From: an uncultured bacterium
GTDB lineage: Bacteria; Bacillota; Clostridia; Lachnospirales; Lachnospiraceae
Direction of reading: 5' to 3'
Assembly (NCBI GenBank): GCA_905215625.1
Contig: CAJMQQ010000012.1
Location: 1 to 56,366, forward strand
DNA: 56,366 nucleotides
The position numbers and the translations under genes are program-made. Numbering within the stretch: position 1 is the stretch's first letter; each line of letters opens with the position of its first letter. The notes under the pieces are model-generated. The model was not told where the DNA came from. It saw only the letters and a program-made list of their open reading frames with translations, and did not search any database. Shown piece after piece: positions 8,446-16,368 of this stretch.

Positions 8446-9450
8446 ATGGAAAACATTTCAGTAAGAGTACAAAGTCAGCTGGCGGATGCGACGGTAATAA
8501 CTGAGTATGCGGACATTTTAAGTGATGCGGAGTGGGTAACAAATCGGATGGACTCCCCTGGGAAGTTTACCTTTGCCTGCATAGAAACCGAAGGTATTAA
8601 AATTCCAGAAGGTAGCCTAGTGGAACTCACAGTGGACGGCGTTAAATTATTTAAGGGTTATGTGTTTTCAGCAGAAAGGAACAAAGATGGAAAAACTTCC
8701 TATACGGCTTATGATCAACTGCGGTATCTGAAAACAAACGCCAGTTATTGTTTTGAAGCTATGAGTCTGCCACAGATTATCCAGCAGATAGCGGCAGATT
8801 TTGGTTTATCAGTAGGAACATTGGAAGACACGGGATATACATTTCCATGTCTGTTAAAAGAAAACGAAACTTGTCTGGATATTATATTTGACGCATTGGC
8901 GCAGACAATTATGCAGACAGGAAAAATTTTTCTATTTTATGATGATGCGGGTTTGCTAACCCTTAAGGAAGCGAAAAATTTATTTCTCCAGACAGTGATT
9001 GGGGAAGGGAGTTTGGTCACAGATTATACGTATAAAAGGGATATTGATTCAGACACATATAACCGGATTAAACTCGTGCAAAAGAATGAACAAAGTGGCC
9101 GGACGGATGTTTACGTTCACGAGGATACAGAAACTATTAAAAAATGGGGGCTTCTTCAGTATTATGACGAGGTGGACGAAAATCTGAACGAAGCGCAGAT
9201 AGACCAGATGTGTGCCCAATACTTGCAGTATTACAATCGAGTGGTACAGACACTGACACTAGAGGCATTGGGGATAGTTGGAATCCGCGCCGGCTCTATT
9301 ATTCCAGTACAGATAAATGGAATTCACGATCTAAATGTAACCAGACTGCTACTGGCAGAAAAGGTTACTCATAGTTTTGAAGGAGATGACCATACCATGA
9401 GCATTGAGGTAAAATCATTCCAGCAATTAGGAGGGATGCGGATTGTCTGA
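8446..9450 (+). CDS. Tail hub protein (XkdQ / gpD-like)
   Basis: This forms the hub at the tail tip that anchors the central spike and baseplate. The 334-residue product has the beta-barrel pattern of the gp27/XkdQ hub family, including the L-V-E-L-T-V-D-G-V-K-L-F-K-G-Y-V strand pair near residues 60-75. It starts 3 nt after the XkdP-like stop, and its end overlaps the next gene by 8 nt. Confidence 0.8.
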   Translation: MENISVRVQSQLADATVITEYADILSDAEWVTNRMDSPGKFTFACIETEGIKIPEGSLVELTVDGVKLFKGYVFSAERNKDGKTSYTAYDQLRYLKTNASYCFEAMSLPQIIQQIAADFGLSVGTLEDTGYTFPCLLKENETCLDIIFDALAQTIMQTGKIFLFYDDAGLLTLKEAKNLFLQTVIGEGSLVTDYTYKRDIDSDTYNRIKLVQKNEQSGRTDVYVHEDTETIKKWGLLQYYDEVDENLNEAQIDQMCAQYLQYYNRVVQTLTLEALGIVGIRAGSIIPVQINGIHDLNVTRLLLAEKVTHSFEGDDHTMSIEVKSFQQLGGMRIV

Positions 9451-9757
9451 ATTAGCTGGTGTTCTACAACAATTAACACAAGAAGTGATAAAAGGAATGC
9501 GATTAACCGATATGGCGGTTGGGACTGTGGTATCTGTATCACCTTTGTCAGTACAAACAGACTCTTCTATGCCGCCTATTCCAGAAAAGGCATTGAGTTT
9601 GACAGATGCAGTGATAGCCAGAACCGCCAACGTCCAGGGAGGGGCCGGTGGAACGGTTACAATACACGAAGGATTAAAGATGGGTGATAAAGTTTTGATG
9701 CTGCGAGTTAAAAATGGTCAGAACTATATTATCCTATCTAAAATTAAAGGAGGCTGA
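9443..9757 (+). CDS. DUF2577-type baseplate protein (XkdR-like)
   Basis: A 104-residue protein starting at TTG 9443 inside the hub gene's last codons. The pattern of an N-terminal helix, a V-G-T-V-V-S-V-S-P-L-S-V-Q strand, and a C-terminal K-V-L-M-L-R-V-x-N-G-Q-x-Y-I-I-L-S strand is typical of DUF2577, the small beta-barrel protein of the tail tip in PBSX-like phages. Its role is structural; it may carry or cap the spike. Confidence 0.8.
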   Translation: MSELAGVLQQLTQEVIKGMRLTDMAVGTVVSVSPLSVQTDSSMPPIPEKALSLTDAVIARTANVQGGAGGTVTIHEGLKMGDKVLMLRVKNGQNYIILSKIKGG

Positions 9758-9762
9758 AAAAC

Positions 9763-10164
9763 ATGGCTACATTACCAGATCGAGTTGATTTTCAGTCTGC
9801 TCTCCAACATGTAAATCAGCCAACTAACACGTTTGTGATTGACTGGGAGTCAAAGCAAATTACCGGAATGGATTCAGGACTTGCGGCGATGAGACAAGCG
9901 GTAGAGATTATCTTACAAAATGAACGTTTTTGCTGGCAGATTTACAACAGCAACTTTGGCTCAGAACTTCAAGATTTGCCAGGAGAAGAATATGACTATG
10001 TAAGAAGTGAAATTCCCAGAAGGATAGAAGATGCTTTTTCTATAGATAGCCGAATTTTATCGGTAGAAAACTACGTATTTAAGGAAGCGGCAAACGGAAC
10101 GATGTTGGTGTCCTTTGATGTGATTACAGTTTTTGGGGTTATTTCAGAGGAGGTAAGGGTGTGA
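9763..10164 (+). CDS. Baseplate wedge protein, gp25/DUF2634-like (XkdS-like)
   Basis: A 133-residue protein in the XkdS/gp25 slot. The conserved Q-A-V-E-I-I-L-Q-N-E-R-F-x-W core, the I-P-R-R-I-E-D-A segment and the C-terminal strand V-S-F-D-V-I-T are diagnostic for the DUF2634 baseplate wedge family, which nucleates sheath assembly. It ends four bases into the baseplate J gene. Confidence 0.85.
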   Translation: MATLPDRVDFQSALQHVNQPTNTFVIDWESKQITGMDSGLAAMRQAVEIILQNERFCWQIYNSNFGSELQDLPGEEYDYVRSEIPRRIEDAFSIDSRILSVENYVFKEAANGTMLVSFDVITVFGVISEEVRV

Positions 10165-11309
10165 TCGACTTTAGCAAATATACGAGGGAAAGAATCCAGG
10201 CTGATATGCTGTCGAGGGTATCAGACACGATTGATAAAAGGCAGGGTAGCATTATCCAGACTGCGGTGGGGCCTGCTGCCTGGTATTTGGAAGGAATGTA
10301 TTTACTGTTAGAGCAGGTACAACAGAACGCATACGCAGGTACAGCAGTAGGAAGTTCTCTCGAATATATAGCGGAAGAACGCAACATTCATAGAAAAGAA
10401 GCGACTTCGGCTGCTAGAAAAGGGACTGTGGATGTTGAAATACCGAAAGGAACAAAATTCAAGACAATAAACGGTGGAAATTCCGTCATATTTGTCTCTG
10501 GGGATTTGATCGACAAGGAGGGCGGAAAATTTATTTATGAAATGGTTTGCGAAAAGCCAGGGATTATAGGAAATGCATACTCTGGGCCAATACTTCCGAT
10601 TACAGTGGTTAATGGTTTGACGGAAGCCAGCATAGGAGAAATTATATTATCCGGAAGTGATGAGGAAGATGATGACTCCCTTCGAGCCAGGTATTTTGCC
10701 ACATTCGATATTGCTGCTTTTGGGGGAAATATTGCATCTTATCGGACGGCAATTCTTGCAATAGCCGGCGTAGGAGCAGTGCAGATATATCCTGCTTGGA
10801 AAGGTGGAGGTACCGTTTTGTGTAGTATTTTAAACAGCCAGCTAAAGCCGGCGGACCAAGAATTAATTCGGCAAACACAAAATTATATATGCCCATCTGA
10901 GACTGGGGGGAATTTGCCGTCGCCAAATGGCTACGGTTTGGCTCCAATTGGTGCAGCTGTCACAATTACTACGCCTTCTGCCTTGAAATTGAACATTACG
11001 TGCAATATACAACTTGCGAAGGGGGCATCCACCAGTGAAGACATATACAAAGATCGGATTAAAGAAAAAATAGAAACTTATTTGGGTAGCGTGCGAAAAG
11101 CATGGGGCAATCCGATTAAAGGACAGAAAATCGAATATTCTGTGGCTGTTTATATATCACAAATATCTGTGGCAATTTTGGACATAGAAGAGATTGTAAA
11201 TGTAACAGATATTACAATTAATGGTTCTTCCAAGGACTTGATTTTAATAGAAACAGCAGAGCTTCAGCAGATTCCAGAACTTGAGGAGGTAAAGGCAAAT
11301 GTCAGTTGA
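10161..11309 (+). CDS. Baseplate J family protein (XkdT-like)
   Basis: This is the main baseplate wedge protein. The 382-residue product starts at GTG 10161, overlapping the previous stop, and has the family's early Gly-Ser-Ile-Ile-Gln-Thr-Ala-Val-Gly-Pro motif (about 30-40), the A-G-T-A-V-G-S-S-L-E-Y-I segment and the D-D-x-L-R-A-R-Y-F-A region near residue 175. It is followed with overlap by an XkdU-like gene, as in PBSX. Confidence 0.9.
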   Translation: MIDFSKYTRERIQADMLSRVSDTIDKRQGSIIQTAVGPAAWYLEGMYLLLEQVQQNAYAGTAVGSSLEYIAEERNIHRKEATSAARKGTVDVEIPKGTKFKTINGGNSVIFVSGDLIDKEGGKFIYEMVCEKPGIIGNAYSGPILPITVVNGLTEASIGEIILSGSDEEDDDSLRARYFATFDIAAFGGNIASYRTAILAIAGVGAVQIYPAWKGGGTVLCSILNSQLKPADQELIRQTQNYICPSETGGNLPSPNGYGLAPIGAAVTITTPSALKLNITCNIQLAKGASTSEDIYKDRIKEKIETYLGSVRKAWGNPIKGQKIEYSVAVYISQISVAILDIEEIVNVTDITINGSSKDLILIETAELQQIPELEEVKANVS

Positions 11310-11820
11310 TTTGTTGAAAATACTTCCAAGTTATTTTCGCCCAGTAAGGGAGTTTCAAGAGATAATGAAAACACATGGGGCGGCACTGGATAATTTGGAA
11401 ATGGATTTGTATCAATTGTATAGCAATTTATATATTCAGACGGCAGATGCGTCTACTCTTAAAATATATGAAGAATTGTTTGGAATTCAATATAAACCAG
11501 GAGAGCCGCTGGATTATAGACGACAAAGAATTTTGCAACTATATAATACGTTCCCGCCATTTTCAGAAGGATTTTTAAGAAGCCGGTTGGAGGAAATGTT
11601 TGGAAAAGAATATTCTCTCGATATTAATGAAGAACTTTGCAAGATCATTGTATTAGTAACATCCAGCAAATATGGCGCTGTCGACCTTTTGTATAGTTTG
11701 ATTTGGGACATTGTTCCTGCACACATGGAAGTTATTGCAAATCATCAGGTAACGAATATAATTCACGGAAAACTATACGTTGCTGGTATTACGGAAAGCA
11801 CATTGATTCAGACGATTTAA
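11299..11820 (+). CDS. Baseplate protein XkdU/YmfQ-like (DUF2313)
   Basis: A 173-residue protein beginning 11 nt before the end of the baseplate J gene. It starts with L-L-K-I-L-P-S-Y-F, the usual opening of the DUF2313/YmfQ family, which connects the baseplate wedge to tail fibres in P2/Mu/PBSX-like phages. The following genes are fibres, in line with this role. Confidence 0.8.
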   Translation: MSVDLLKILPSYFRPVREFQEIMKTHGAALDNLEMDLYQLYSNLYIQTADASTLKIYEELFGIQYKPGEPLDYRRQRILQLYNTFPPFSEGFLRSRLEEMFGKEYSLDINEELCKIIVLVTSSKYGAVDLLYSLIWDIVPAHMEVIANHQVTNIIHGKLYVAGITESTLIQTI

Positions 11821-11830
11821 GGAGGATGAA

Positions 11831-12595
11831 ATGGGAGCGTATAAAAAAGCAATTATCACTGACAAAGGGAAAGAGTTGATCGCACGGGCTGTTGCAGAAA
11901 AAGTCGCACTCCAATTTTCAAAGGCGGTAACGTCTAGTTACGCATATCCGGAAATGACGGATTTTAGTAAATTGACAGTTTTACAGGATGAAAGACAGAT
12001 CGTAGTTCCTTCCAGCGCTCAGGTTACAGAATCTAAGCTAATTAGTATCAGGGTGTTATTTGGAAATGAAGATATTGTTGTAAAATATCTGATTCAAAAC
12101 ATAGGCCTGTATGTTACGGATGGAAAAGAGGAAGTCTTATTTTCTATTTCTCAGGCAATTACGGCAGACGAAATGCCGGAATACAATGGCGTAGCACCAT
12201 CTTCATTTATCTACAATATACAGCTGGCAATTGATGAAGCAGAGCATATTACAATTTCTATTAATCCAGCAGGGGTTGCGACGAATCAGGAAATTATTGA
12301 ACTGCAAGAATCTATCAACAAACTGCAACATACGATAACCGTTAATCTGCCAGTAGCTAATTGGTCAGCCGGTTCGCCGTATACACAATCCATAAGGGTA
12401 GAAGGAGTTACAGAGGACATGGTGCTGGATGGATGTCTCTACATCCCAAAAGGAACCACAGCCGAACAGGAGAAGGCACTTGTAAAAGCCGCAGCCTGTG
12501 TAAGCTATTTTGATACTGGGTCAGGAGATGTAACGGTAACGTGTATTGGGAAAAAGCCAAATGCAGATTTTACGCTAATGCTGAAAGGGGTGTAA
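11831..12595 (+). CDS. Tail fibre N-terminal/collar-type protein
   Basis: A 254-residue protein with the Y-K-K-A-I-I-T-D-K-G opening (residues 4-13) and the N-terminal beta-rich domain of phage tail fibre proteins that attach to the baseplate (gpH/XkdV-like). After a helical stretch near 160-175 a small C-terminal beta domain follows. It ends 3 nt before the GTG of a second fibre gene, so receptor-binding function is probably split over two polypeptides. Confidence 0.75.
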   Translation: MGAYKKAIITDKGKELIARAVAEKVALQFSKAVTSSYAYPEMTDFSKLTVLQDERQIVVPSSAQVTESKLISIRVLFGNEDIVVKYLIQNIGLYVTDGKEEVLFSISQAITADEMPEYNGVAPSSFIYNIQLAIDEAEHITISINPAGVATNQEIIELQESINKLQHTITVNLPVANWSAGSPYTQSIRVEGVTEDMVLDGCLYIPKGTTAEQEKALVKAAACVSYFDTGSGDVTVTCIGKKPNADFTLMLKGV

Positions 12596-12597
12596 AT

Positions 12598-13656
12598 GTG
12601 GCGAGAGGATTATGGCATTTAAGAGGCGGAGGCGGCACAACCTCTGACGAATTAACTGCAACAAGAGATGATGTAATCGCTGGAAAGACGGCCGTGACAA
12701 GTGACAGTGACGATGAGGCGGTTGTGGGGACAATTCCAGATAAGGTATCAGATACGAAATCCGTTCATTCGTGGCAGGAACAAGAGAATAATTATTTTGT
12801 GGACATTCCTCAAGGGGCATATAGGCGCAAAGATCTAAACGGAGCCGGAGGACGGGTTTGGGTTGAGAAACAGAGGTTACTAAATGATCTGGGAATATCC
12901 TCAGATAAGATAGCTGTCGGAAAGAAACTTGCCGGACTCGTTGGAACTTATAAAGGTTTGGGTAATGCCACACAGCAACATGTTGTACAAGGAGTTACAT
13001 TCTCTAGTGCAGCATTAAGCAATGCAGGTGGCAATATTCCAGGTAATGGAGGAGGAACTTACACACCTCAGCCGTGGCAGCAAGTACATCAGTGTGCCGG
13101 CTCGTACATGACTGGAAATGTTGTAATCAATCCTATTCCGAGTAATTACGTTAACATATCGGCAGGACAAGTGGTTTTTGAGAACGGGGTATTCGGACCC
13201 ATGGTTAATCATGGTTGGTTTAAGGGACTGTGGAATAAGAGATTTGTAAAAGAAGATATTAGGGAAATGACTAGCTTATCTTATAAGCTAGCGTTGTCTG
13301 GATCAGTACTTAGTGCAGAGTACACATCTAATAGCGATATGTGTGGGATCGTGATAAAAGGCAGCATAAATCTCACACCATTCAAAAGACTCCAAGCGAC
13401 CATGGTCCATATAAGCAATGTTCCGAATACCCCTATAACAGCATGTCTTGCCGTTGTTGATGCTTCAACTAAGGAAACCATTGTCGGGAAAGAAGGAGGC
13501 TCTCAAGAGTATGACTGGTGGGTAACGAAAACCGAAAAAACGTATACCTTAGATATTTCTAGTGTTAATAAACATGCGTTTATATTTGTTGGAACACACT
13601 ACGACGGATATGCTAGTGGAAACTATCATATTAAGTCTATAAAACTATTACCTTAG
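12598..13656 (+). CDS. Tail fibre / receptor-binding protein with Gly-rich linker
   Basis: I choose GTG 12598 as start because a GAAAGGGG ribosome site lies just upstream; a longer in-frame extension from 12541 would run through the previous gene. The 352-residue product has a Gly-rich N-terminus (GLWHLRGGGG), a repeated adhesin-like segment containing D-D-V-I-A-G-K-T-A-V (about 25-55) and a conserved D-L-G-I-S-S-D-K-I-x-x-G-K region, then a variable C-terminal beta domain likely to contact the host surface. Function is inferred from architecture and position. Confidence 0.65.
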   Translation: MARGLWHLRGGGGTTSDELTATRDDVIAGKTAVTSDSDDEAVVGTIPDKVSDTKSVHSWQEQENNYFVDIPQGAYRRKDLNGAGGRVWVEKQRLLNDLGISSDKIAVGKKLAGLVGTYKGLGNATQQHVVQGVTFSSAALSNAGGNIPGNGGGTYTPQPWQQVHQCAGSYMTGNVVINPIPSNYVNISAGQVVFENGVFGPMVNHGWFKGLWNKRFVKEDIREMTSLSYKLALSGSVLSAEYTSNSDMCGIVIKGSINLTPFKRLQATMVHISNVPNTPITACLAVVDASTKETIVGKEGGSQEYDWWVTKTEKTYTLDISSVNKHAFIFVGTHYDGYASGNYHIKSIKLLP

Positions 13657-13669
13657 AAAGGAGAACACG

Positions 13670-14332
13670 ATGAATTCATTAGTAATTTATGATTCAAATG
13701 GCCGTATTTACTCGATTATTTACAGTGCTACAGAAGAAGATGTTCCGATTGGATTACGGTCAATGTGGGTAGTTATTCCCGATGGAACAATTCTTAGAAA
13801 CATTGACGTAAGTAATCCGGATGAACCAAAACCAGTATTTGATACTTATCTCAATGTTAATCTTACTGACATTAGAAATGATATCGCAAGAGTCGATAAC
13901 GAACTCAAGCAGATTGTTGGAGACCAGCCTGGACAGATTGGATTCTTAGAGAAAGCCATGGCATTCGCAGCTGTCACCTTTACGGATGAACAGGCGCTGC
14001 AGGTTCCGGATTTGTACCCAGAGTGGTCAGGAGCAGGCGTATCTTATACCGCAGGAGAGAGAGTCCGGTTTGGAGGAACGCTGTATAAGGTGTTGCAGAA
14101 CCATACTTCCCAGGAAGAATGGACGCCAGATACCGCCCATTCTCTATTTGTCAAGATACTTATTCCGGATCCGGAGGTAATTCCAAACTGGGAACAGCCG
14201 GAGAGTACCAACGGATATGCCAAGGGAGATAAAGTAAGACACAAAGAAAAAGTGTGGGAGTCTCTGGTAGATAACAACGTCTGGGAGCCGGGAGTTGTTG
14301 GAACCGAGGGGCAGTGGAAAGAGGTAGAATGA
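13670..14332 (+). CDS. Tail-associated protein with two CBM5/12-like carbohydrate-binding repeats
   Basis: A 220-residue protein. Residues 1-100 are a small beta/helix domain; the last 110 contain two chitin-binding-type modules, each with the signature of an aromatic-rich start (Y-P-E-W, then I-P-N-W), a G-x-x-V-R-F/H-x-x-x-x-Y/W segment and a terminal W. Such modules bind wall sugars and often end fibre cassettes. The same module type recurs at the end of the 27138-27578 protein, linking the two fibre cassettes. The stop overlaps the holin start (ATGA). Confidence 0.75.
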   Translation: MNSLVIYDSNGRIYSIIYSATEEDVPIGLRSMWVVIPDGTILRNIDVSNPDEPKPVFDTYLNVNLTDIRNDIARVDNELKQIVGDQPGQIGFLEKAMAFAAVTFTDEQALQVPDLYPEWSGAGVSYTAGERVRFGGTLYKVLQNHTSQEEWTPDTAHSLFVKILIPDPEVIPNWEQPESTNGYAKGDKVRHKEKVWESLVDNNVWEPGVVGTEGQWKEVE

Positions 14333-14793
14333 TTATGAAAGAAAAATCAATAAGTTATGTGATCAGCACCGTCGCTGGTGCTTTTTTTAGTTTCTTTGGG
14401 ATTTTGGCGGTACCGTTGGCGCTGTTAGTTCCGTGTAATGTGATTGATTACTTTACGGGACTTATGGCATCAAAGATTCGTGGCGAGACGATCACCAGTG
14501 AAAAATCCTTTGCTGGTATTGTGAAAAAGGTCATGATGTATATCCTGATTTTTGTTGGATTTGGGATTGACTGCATGATTTCCTATGTGACAGCGACATT
14601 ACATATCGACATGAAATTCCCGTTGCTGTTTGCGGCAATCGTAGCATCCTGGTTGGTAATCAACGAGCTGATAAGTATTACAGAGAATTGTGAAGCTACT
14701 GGGGTGACGATTCCGGTGCTGAGTCCGATTCTTAAGTTTGTAAAGAAAAAAATCGAAACTTCTATAGACGTACCAGAAGAGGAAGAAAATTAG
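14329..14793 (+). CDS. Phage holin (TcdE/Bhl-type, pfam05105-like)
   Basis: This forms membrane lesions that time lysis. I start at ATG 14329, which overlaps the previous stop and has GAGGT 4 nt upstream. The 154-residue product has three membrane segments (about 10-35, 60-85, 90-115) and a charged C-terminus, with the C-N-V-I-D-Y-x-T-G motif near residue 40 that is diagnostic for this holin family. The endolysin is not adjacent but 14 kb away at 28746, after the inserted element and second fibre cassette. Confidence 0.85.
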   Translation: MIMKEKSISYVISTVAGAFFSFFGILAVPLALLVPCNVIDYFTGLMASKIRGETITSEKSFAGIVKKVMMYILIFVGFGIDCMISYVTATLHIDMKFPLLFAAIVASWLVINELISITENCEATGVTIPVLSPILKFVKKKIETSIDVPEEEEN

Positions 14794-14809
14794 TGTGCGA
14801 CGTCGCACA
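14794..14809. repeat. 16-bp perfect palindrome, copy 1 of 2
   Basis: TGTGCGACGTCGCACA is identical to its own reverse complement and sits directly after the holin stop codon. An identical copy is at 27641-27656. As RNA it could form a 6-bp GC-rich stem with an ACGU loop. The two copies bracket the ADP-ribosyltransferase-like fragment, the inserted element and the second fibre cassette. A regulatory hairpin or recombination site are both possible. Confidence 0.85.
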
Positions 14810-14829
14810 GGGAGGTTTTGAAAATTGAA

Positions 14830-14985
14830 ATGATCTTTTTCGTCCATAAAGGTGCCTGCGGTACGTACATAGAGAGCATTAGTAAATACCCAAAACAAAG
14901 GGAGTTTCTTCTTGACAAAAACTGTAAATTAAGAGTAATATCTAATCAAGAGGGGAGAATTAGCTTGGAGGTGTTACAAGTATGA
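14830..14985 (+). CDS. 51-aa ADP-ribosyltransferase C-terminal-like fragment
   Basis: A 51-residue product whose middle (H-K-G-A-C-G-T-Y-I-E-S-I-S-K-Y-P, then Q-R-E-F-L-L) resembles the last part of ADP-ribosyltransferase exoenzyme domains, where a Gly-x-Tyr-Ile segment precedes a Gln/Glu-x-Glu-x-Leu-Leu motif containing the catalytic Glu. The NAD-binding N-terminal part is absent. GGAGG at 14811-14815 is 14 nt from this ATG, so a non-ATG start slightly upstream is possible; the frame is shared with the holin, separated by its TAG. It may be a remnant left by cassette exchange or a functional mini-protein. Confidence 0.5.
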   Translation: MIFFVHKGACGTYIESISKYPKQREFLLDKNCKLRVISNQEGRISLEVLQV

Positions 14986-15146
14986 CAAGAGAAGAAAAAG
15001 AGGCATATGAATGTTATAAAGATCGTCTTTTAATGCCTATCTGCTTTAAGGAATTGCCACAGAAAGAATGTGATGCATATAATGAAGAACATCCGTTACC
15101 TAGTGAAGAAGAAATTTCAAAAATGTTAAAAGAAGCAGGGTATTAA
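14982..15146 (+). CDS. Small acidic phage protein (54 aa), function unknown
   Basis: An ATG overlapping the preceding stop (ATGA) after a GGAGG site (14968-14972) gives a 54-residue, Glu-rich, probably helical protein. The coupled start and good ribosome site favour a real gene. The TAA stop runs into the left candidate arm of the inserted element (15145-15159). I do not recognise the family. Confidence 0.6.
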   Translation: MTREEKEAYECYKDRLLMPICFKELPQKECDAYNEEHPLPSEEEISKMLKEAGY

Positions 15147-15159
15147 ATACCACCAGTCA
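15145..15159 (+). repeat. Candidate left end arm (inverted repeat)
   Basis: AAATACCACCAGTCA here pairs with the reverse complement of 23631-23645 (13 of 15 bases identical, first ten perfect). Serine recombinase attachment sites have imperfectly symmetrical arms, so an inverted relation between the two element ends is expected. It overlaps the stop codon of the 54-aa phage gene. Confidence 0.45.
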
Positions 15160-15270
15160 AATAAAGGCACCCCCGCAAAAGGACAACAAAAAAACCGATT
15201 TTGCGCATCAATTGGATATATCTGTACATCTTGTAGATAACCGCATTTTCTAACTTTAAGGTGACCGGGG
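15160..15270. other. Non-coding left end of the element
   Basis: About 110 bases with no credible gene. It contains an A-rich stretch and C-rich clusters (GGCACCCCC) that loosely mirror the GGGGGCACC at the right end (23620-23628), which would fit recombinase recognition arms. Nothing else is visible. Confidence 0.4.
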
Positions 15271-15271
15271 T

Positions 15272-15516
15272 TTCACACTAGAATGTGGTCTGTCTCTTTC
15301 TGCAATTTATGTCCTGGCTCATTGGACAGACATCAAAACACTGTCCACCATTCTAAACAGCTACTCTCATATCACTGATGAGATATGGGAAAAGCAGCGG
15401 TAAAAATTGACCAAGGCATCGCAAAGGCTGAGGTGCAAGAGGATGCAACTACCGACCAGCCAGAGCGCACCATGACCGCCTCCCAGGCCAGAAAACGCTG
15501 GAGCCGAACCAGTTGA
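15272..15516 (+). pseudogene. Decayed C-terminal end of a tyrosine site-specific integrase
   Basis: Reading 15272-15408 gives a segment ending in T-D-I-K-T-L-S-T-I-L-N-S-Y-S-H-I-T-D-E-I-W, the end of the catalytic domain of a phage/ICE-type tyrosine recombinase, including the Tyr-x-His-Ile-Thr-Asp-Glu motif; the usual G-H-V-S-S-A-T-T block between the two halves is missing. A one-base shift around 15400 then continues in the next frame as A-V-K-I-D-Q-G-I-A-K-A-E to TGA 15514-15516, the usual tail of these proteins. No N-terminal domain is present, so this is a truncated, frameshifted remnant of a different element. Confidence 0.7.
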
Positions 15517-15570
15517 GACGAAACGACCGACCCATCAGGGAATGCTATCCCTGGTGGGCCGGTTTTCGTC
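15517..15570 (+). terminator. Long hairpin after the integrase remnant
   Basis: GACGAAA ... TTTCGTC ends enclose CCCATCAGGGA / TCCCTGGTGGG arms around a six-base loop, giving an imperfect stem of about 24 pairs that begins right after the remnant's stop codon. This looks like the old integrase terminator retained together with the gene tail. Confidence 0.6.
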
Positions 15571-15747
15571 GTCTATGGGCAAACATATGGTCAAGGGGGG
15601 AGTCTGCAATTCAAACTTACTGTAACAATGCAGGTCTATTGCATATTATGGATGTATGTACTTTGGTACGCATAGTAGTTTCGGAAAATTTATTTTATGA
15701 TTTCATTATATCCATCATAGTCACAAAAAACATACTAATAACTGGGC
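15571..15747. other. Non-coding gap before the minus-strand operon end
   Basis: AT-rich spacer between the integrase terminator and the stop of the DnaB-like gene, which reads toward it. Frames crossing it on the plus strand are antisense to the operon and lack ribosome sites. I see no further gene. Confidence 0.4.
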
Positions 15748-16368
15748 TTATTTCTGATAGAGATCGACCCATGTGTCTTTCAACTGCGATCCCGTCGGTT
15801 GGGGTTGGTAAACCAGCAGGATCTGATCCACAGATTGCTCGGAAAAAGACCATGGTTTTCCTTCTCTCCAAAAGAGATCATCCGGTACGGGTCGATGGTC
15901 GGGACGCTCATCTACCAAACGGGTTATCTGGCTTACACAAATCACAGAAACATTCAGCGTTTCAGCCAGCTTTTTCAACGATTGGGTCTTATGCAGAGGG
16001 GATTCTCCTGCCATAAGCTGAAGATAGTCCACAACGATCAGCCTGAGGCCGCAGATTCCGGAGCAGGTCTCATAGATCTTATCAATGGTCATAGGAATCT
16101 CATCGATGATCTGGACTTGATCGTCCAGATCAGGAAACCGTCGTTCCAGCGTCTCTTTTGCTGCCTCCAGAGAAAAAATGGCAACGCTTACACCGGGCTC
16201 TTTCCTGGCCATAGCTTGGGCAATCAGGACGGCAAGATGTGTTTTTCCTGTACCGGGACGTCCGGCGAGGGCAATAAACTGACTGCCGCCCATACTTTCT
16301 GTGATGGAGTCCAGTCCATTGGCTTCCAGGGAGGGATAGGAGACTGTAATTTTTTGTACCATACTCAT
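15748..16368 (-). CDS. DnaB/RecA-like ATPase, stand-alone helicase C-terminal domain
   Basis: A 206-residue RecA-fold ATPase. Walker A G-R-P-G-T-G-K-T is at residues 36-43 (Lys42), Walker B L-I-V-V-D-Y-L-Q-L-M at 111-120 (Asp115), and the S-Q-I-T-R-L-V-D-x-R segment matches the DnaB sensor region. Both nucleotide motifs are intact. The N-terminal primase-binding domain and linker of replicative DnaB are absent. It is the last gene of a four-gene operon; its ATG overlaps the nuclease stop (ATGA). A motor or NTP sensor for the adjacent nuclease is plausible; replication function is unlikely. Confidence 0.85.
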   Translation of the reverse strand: MSMVQKITVSYPSLEANGLDSITESMGGSQFIALAGRPGTGKTHLAVLIAQAMARKEPGVSVAIFSLEAAKETLERRFPDLDDQVQIIDEIPMTIDKIYETCSGICGLRLIVVDYLQLMAGESPLHKTQSLKKLAETLNVSVICVSQITRLVDERPDHRPVPDDLFWREGKPWSFSEQSVDQILLVYQPQPTGSQLKDTWVDLYQK

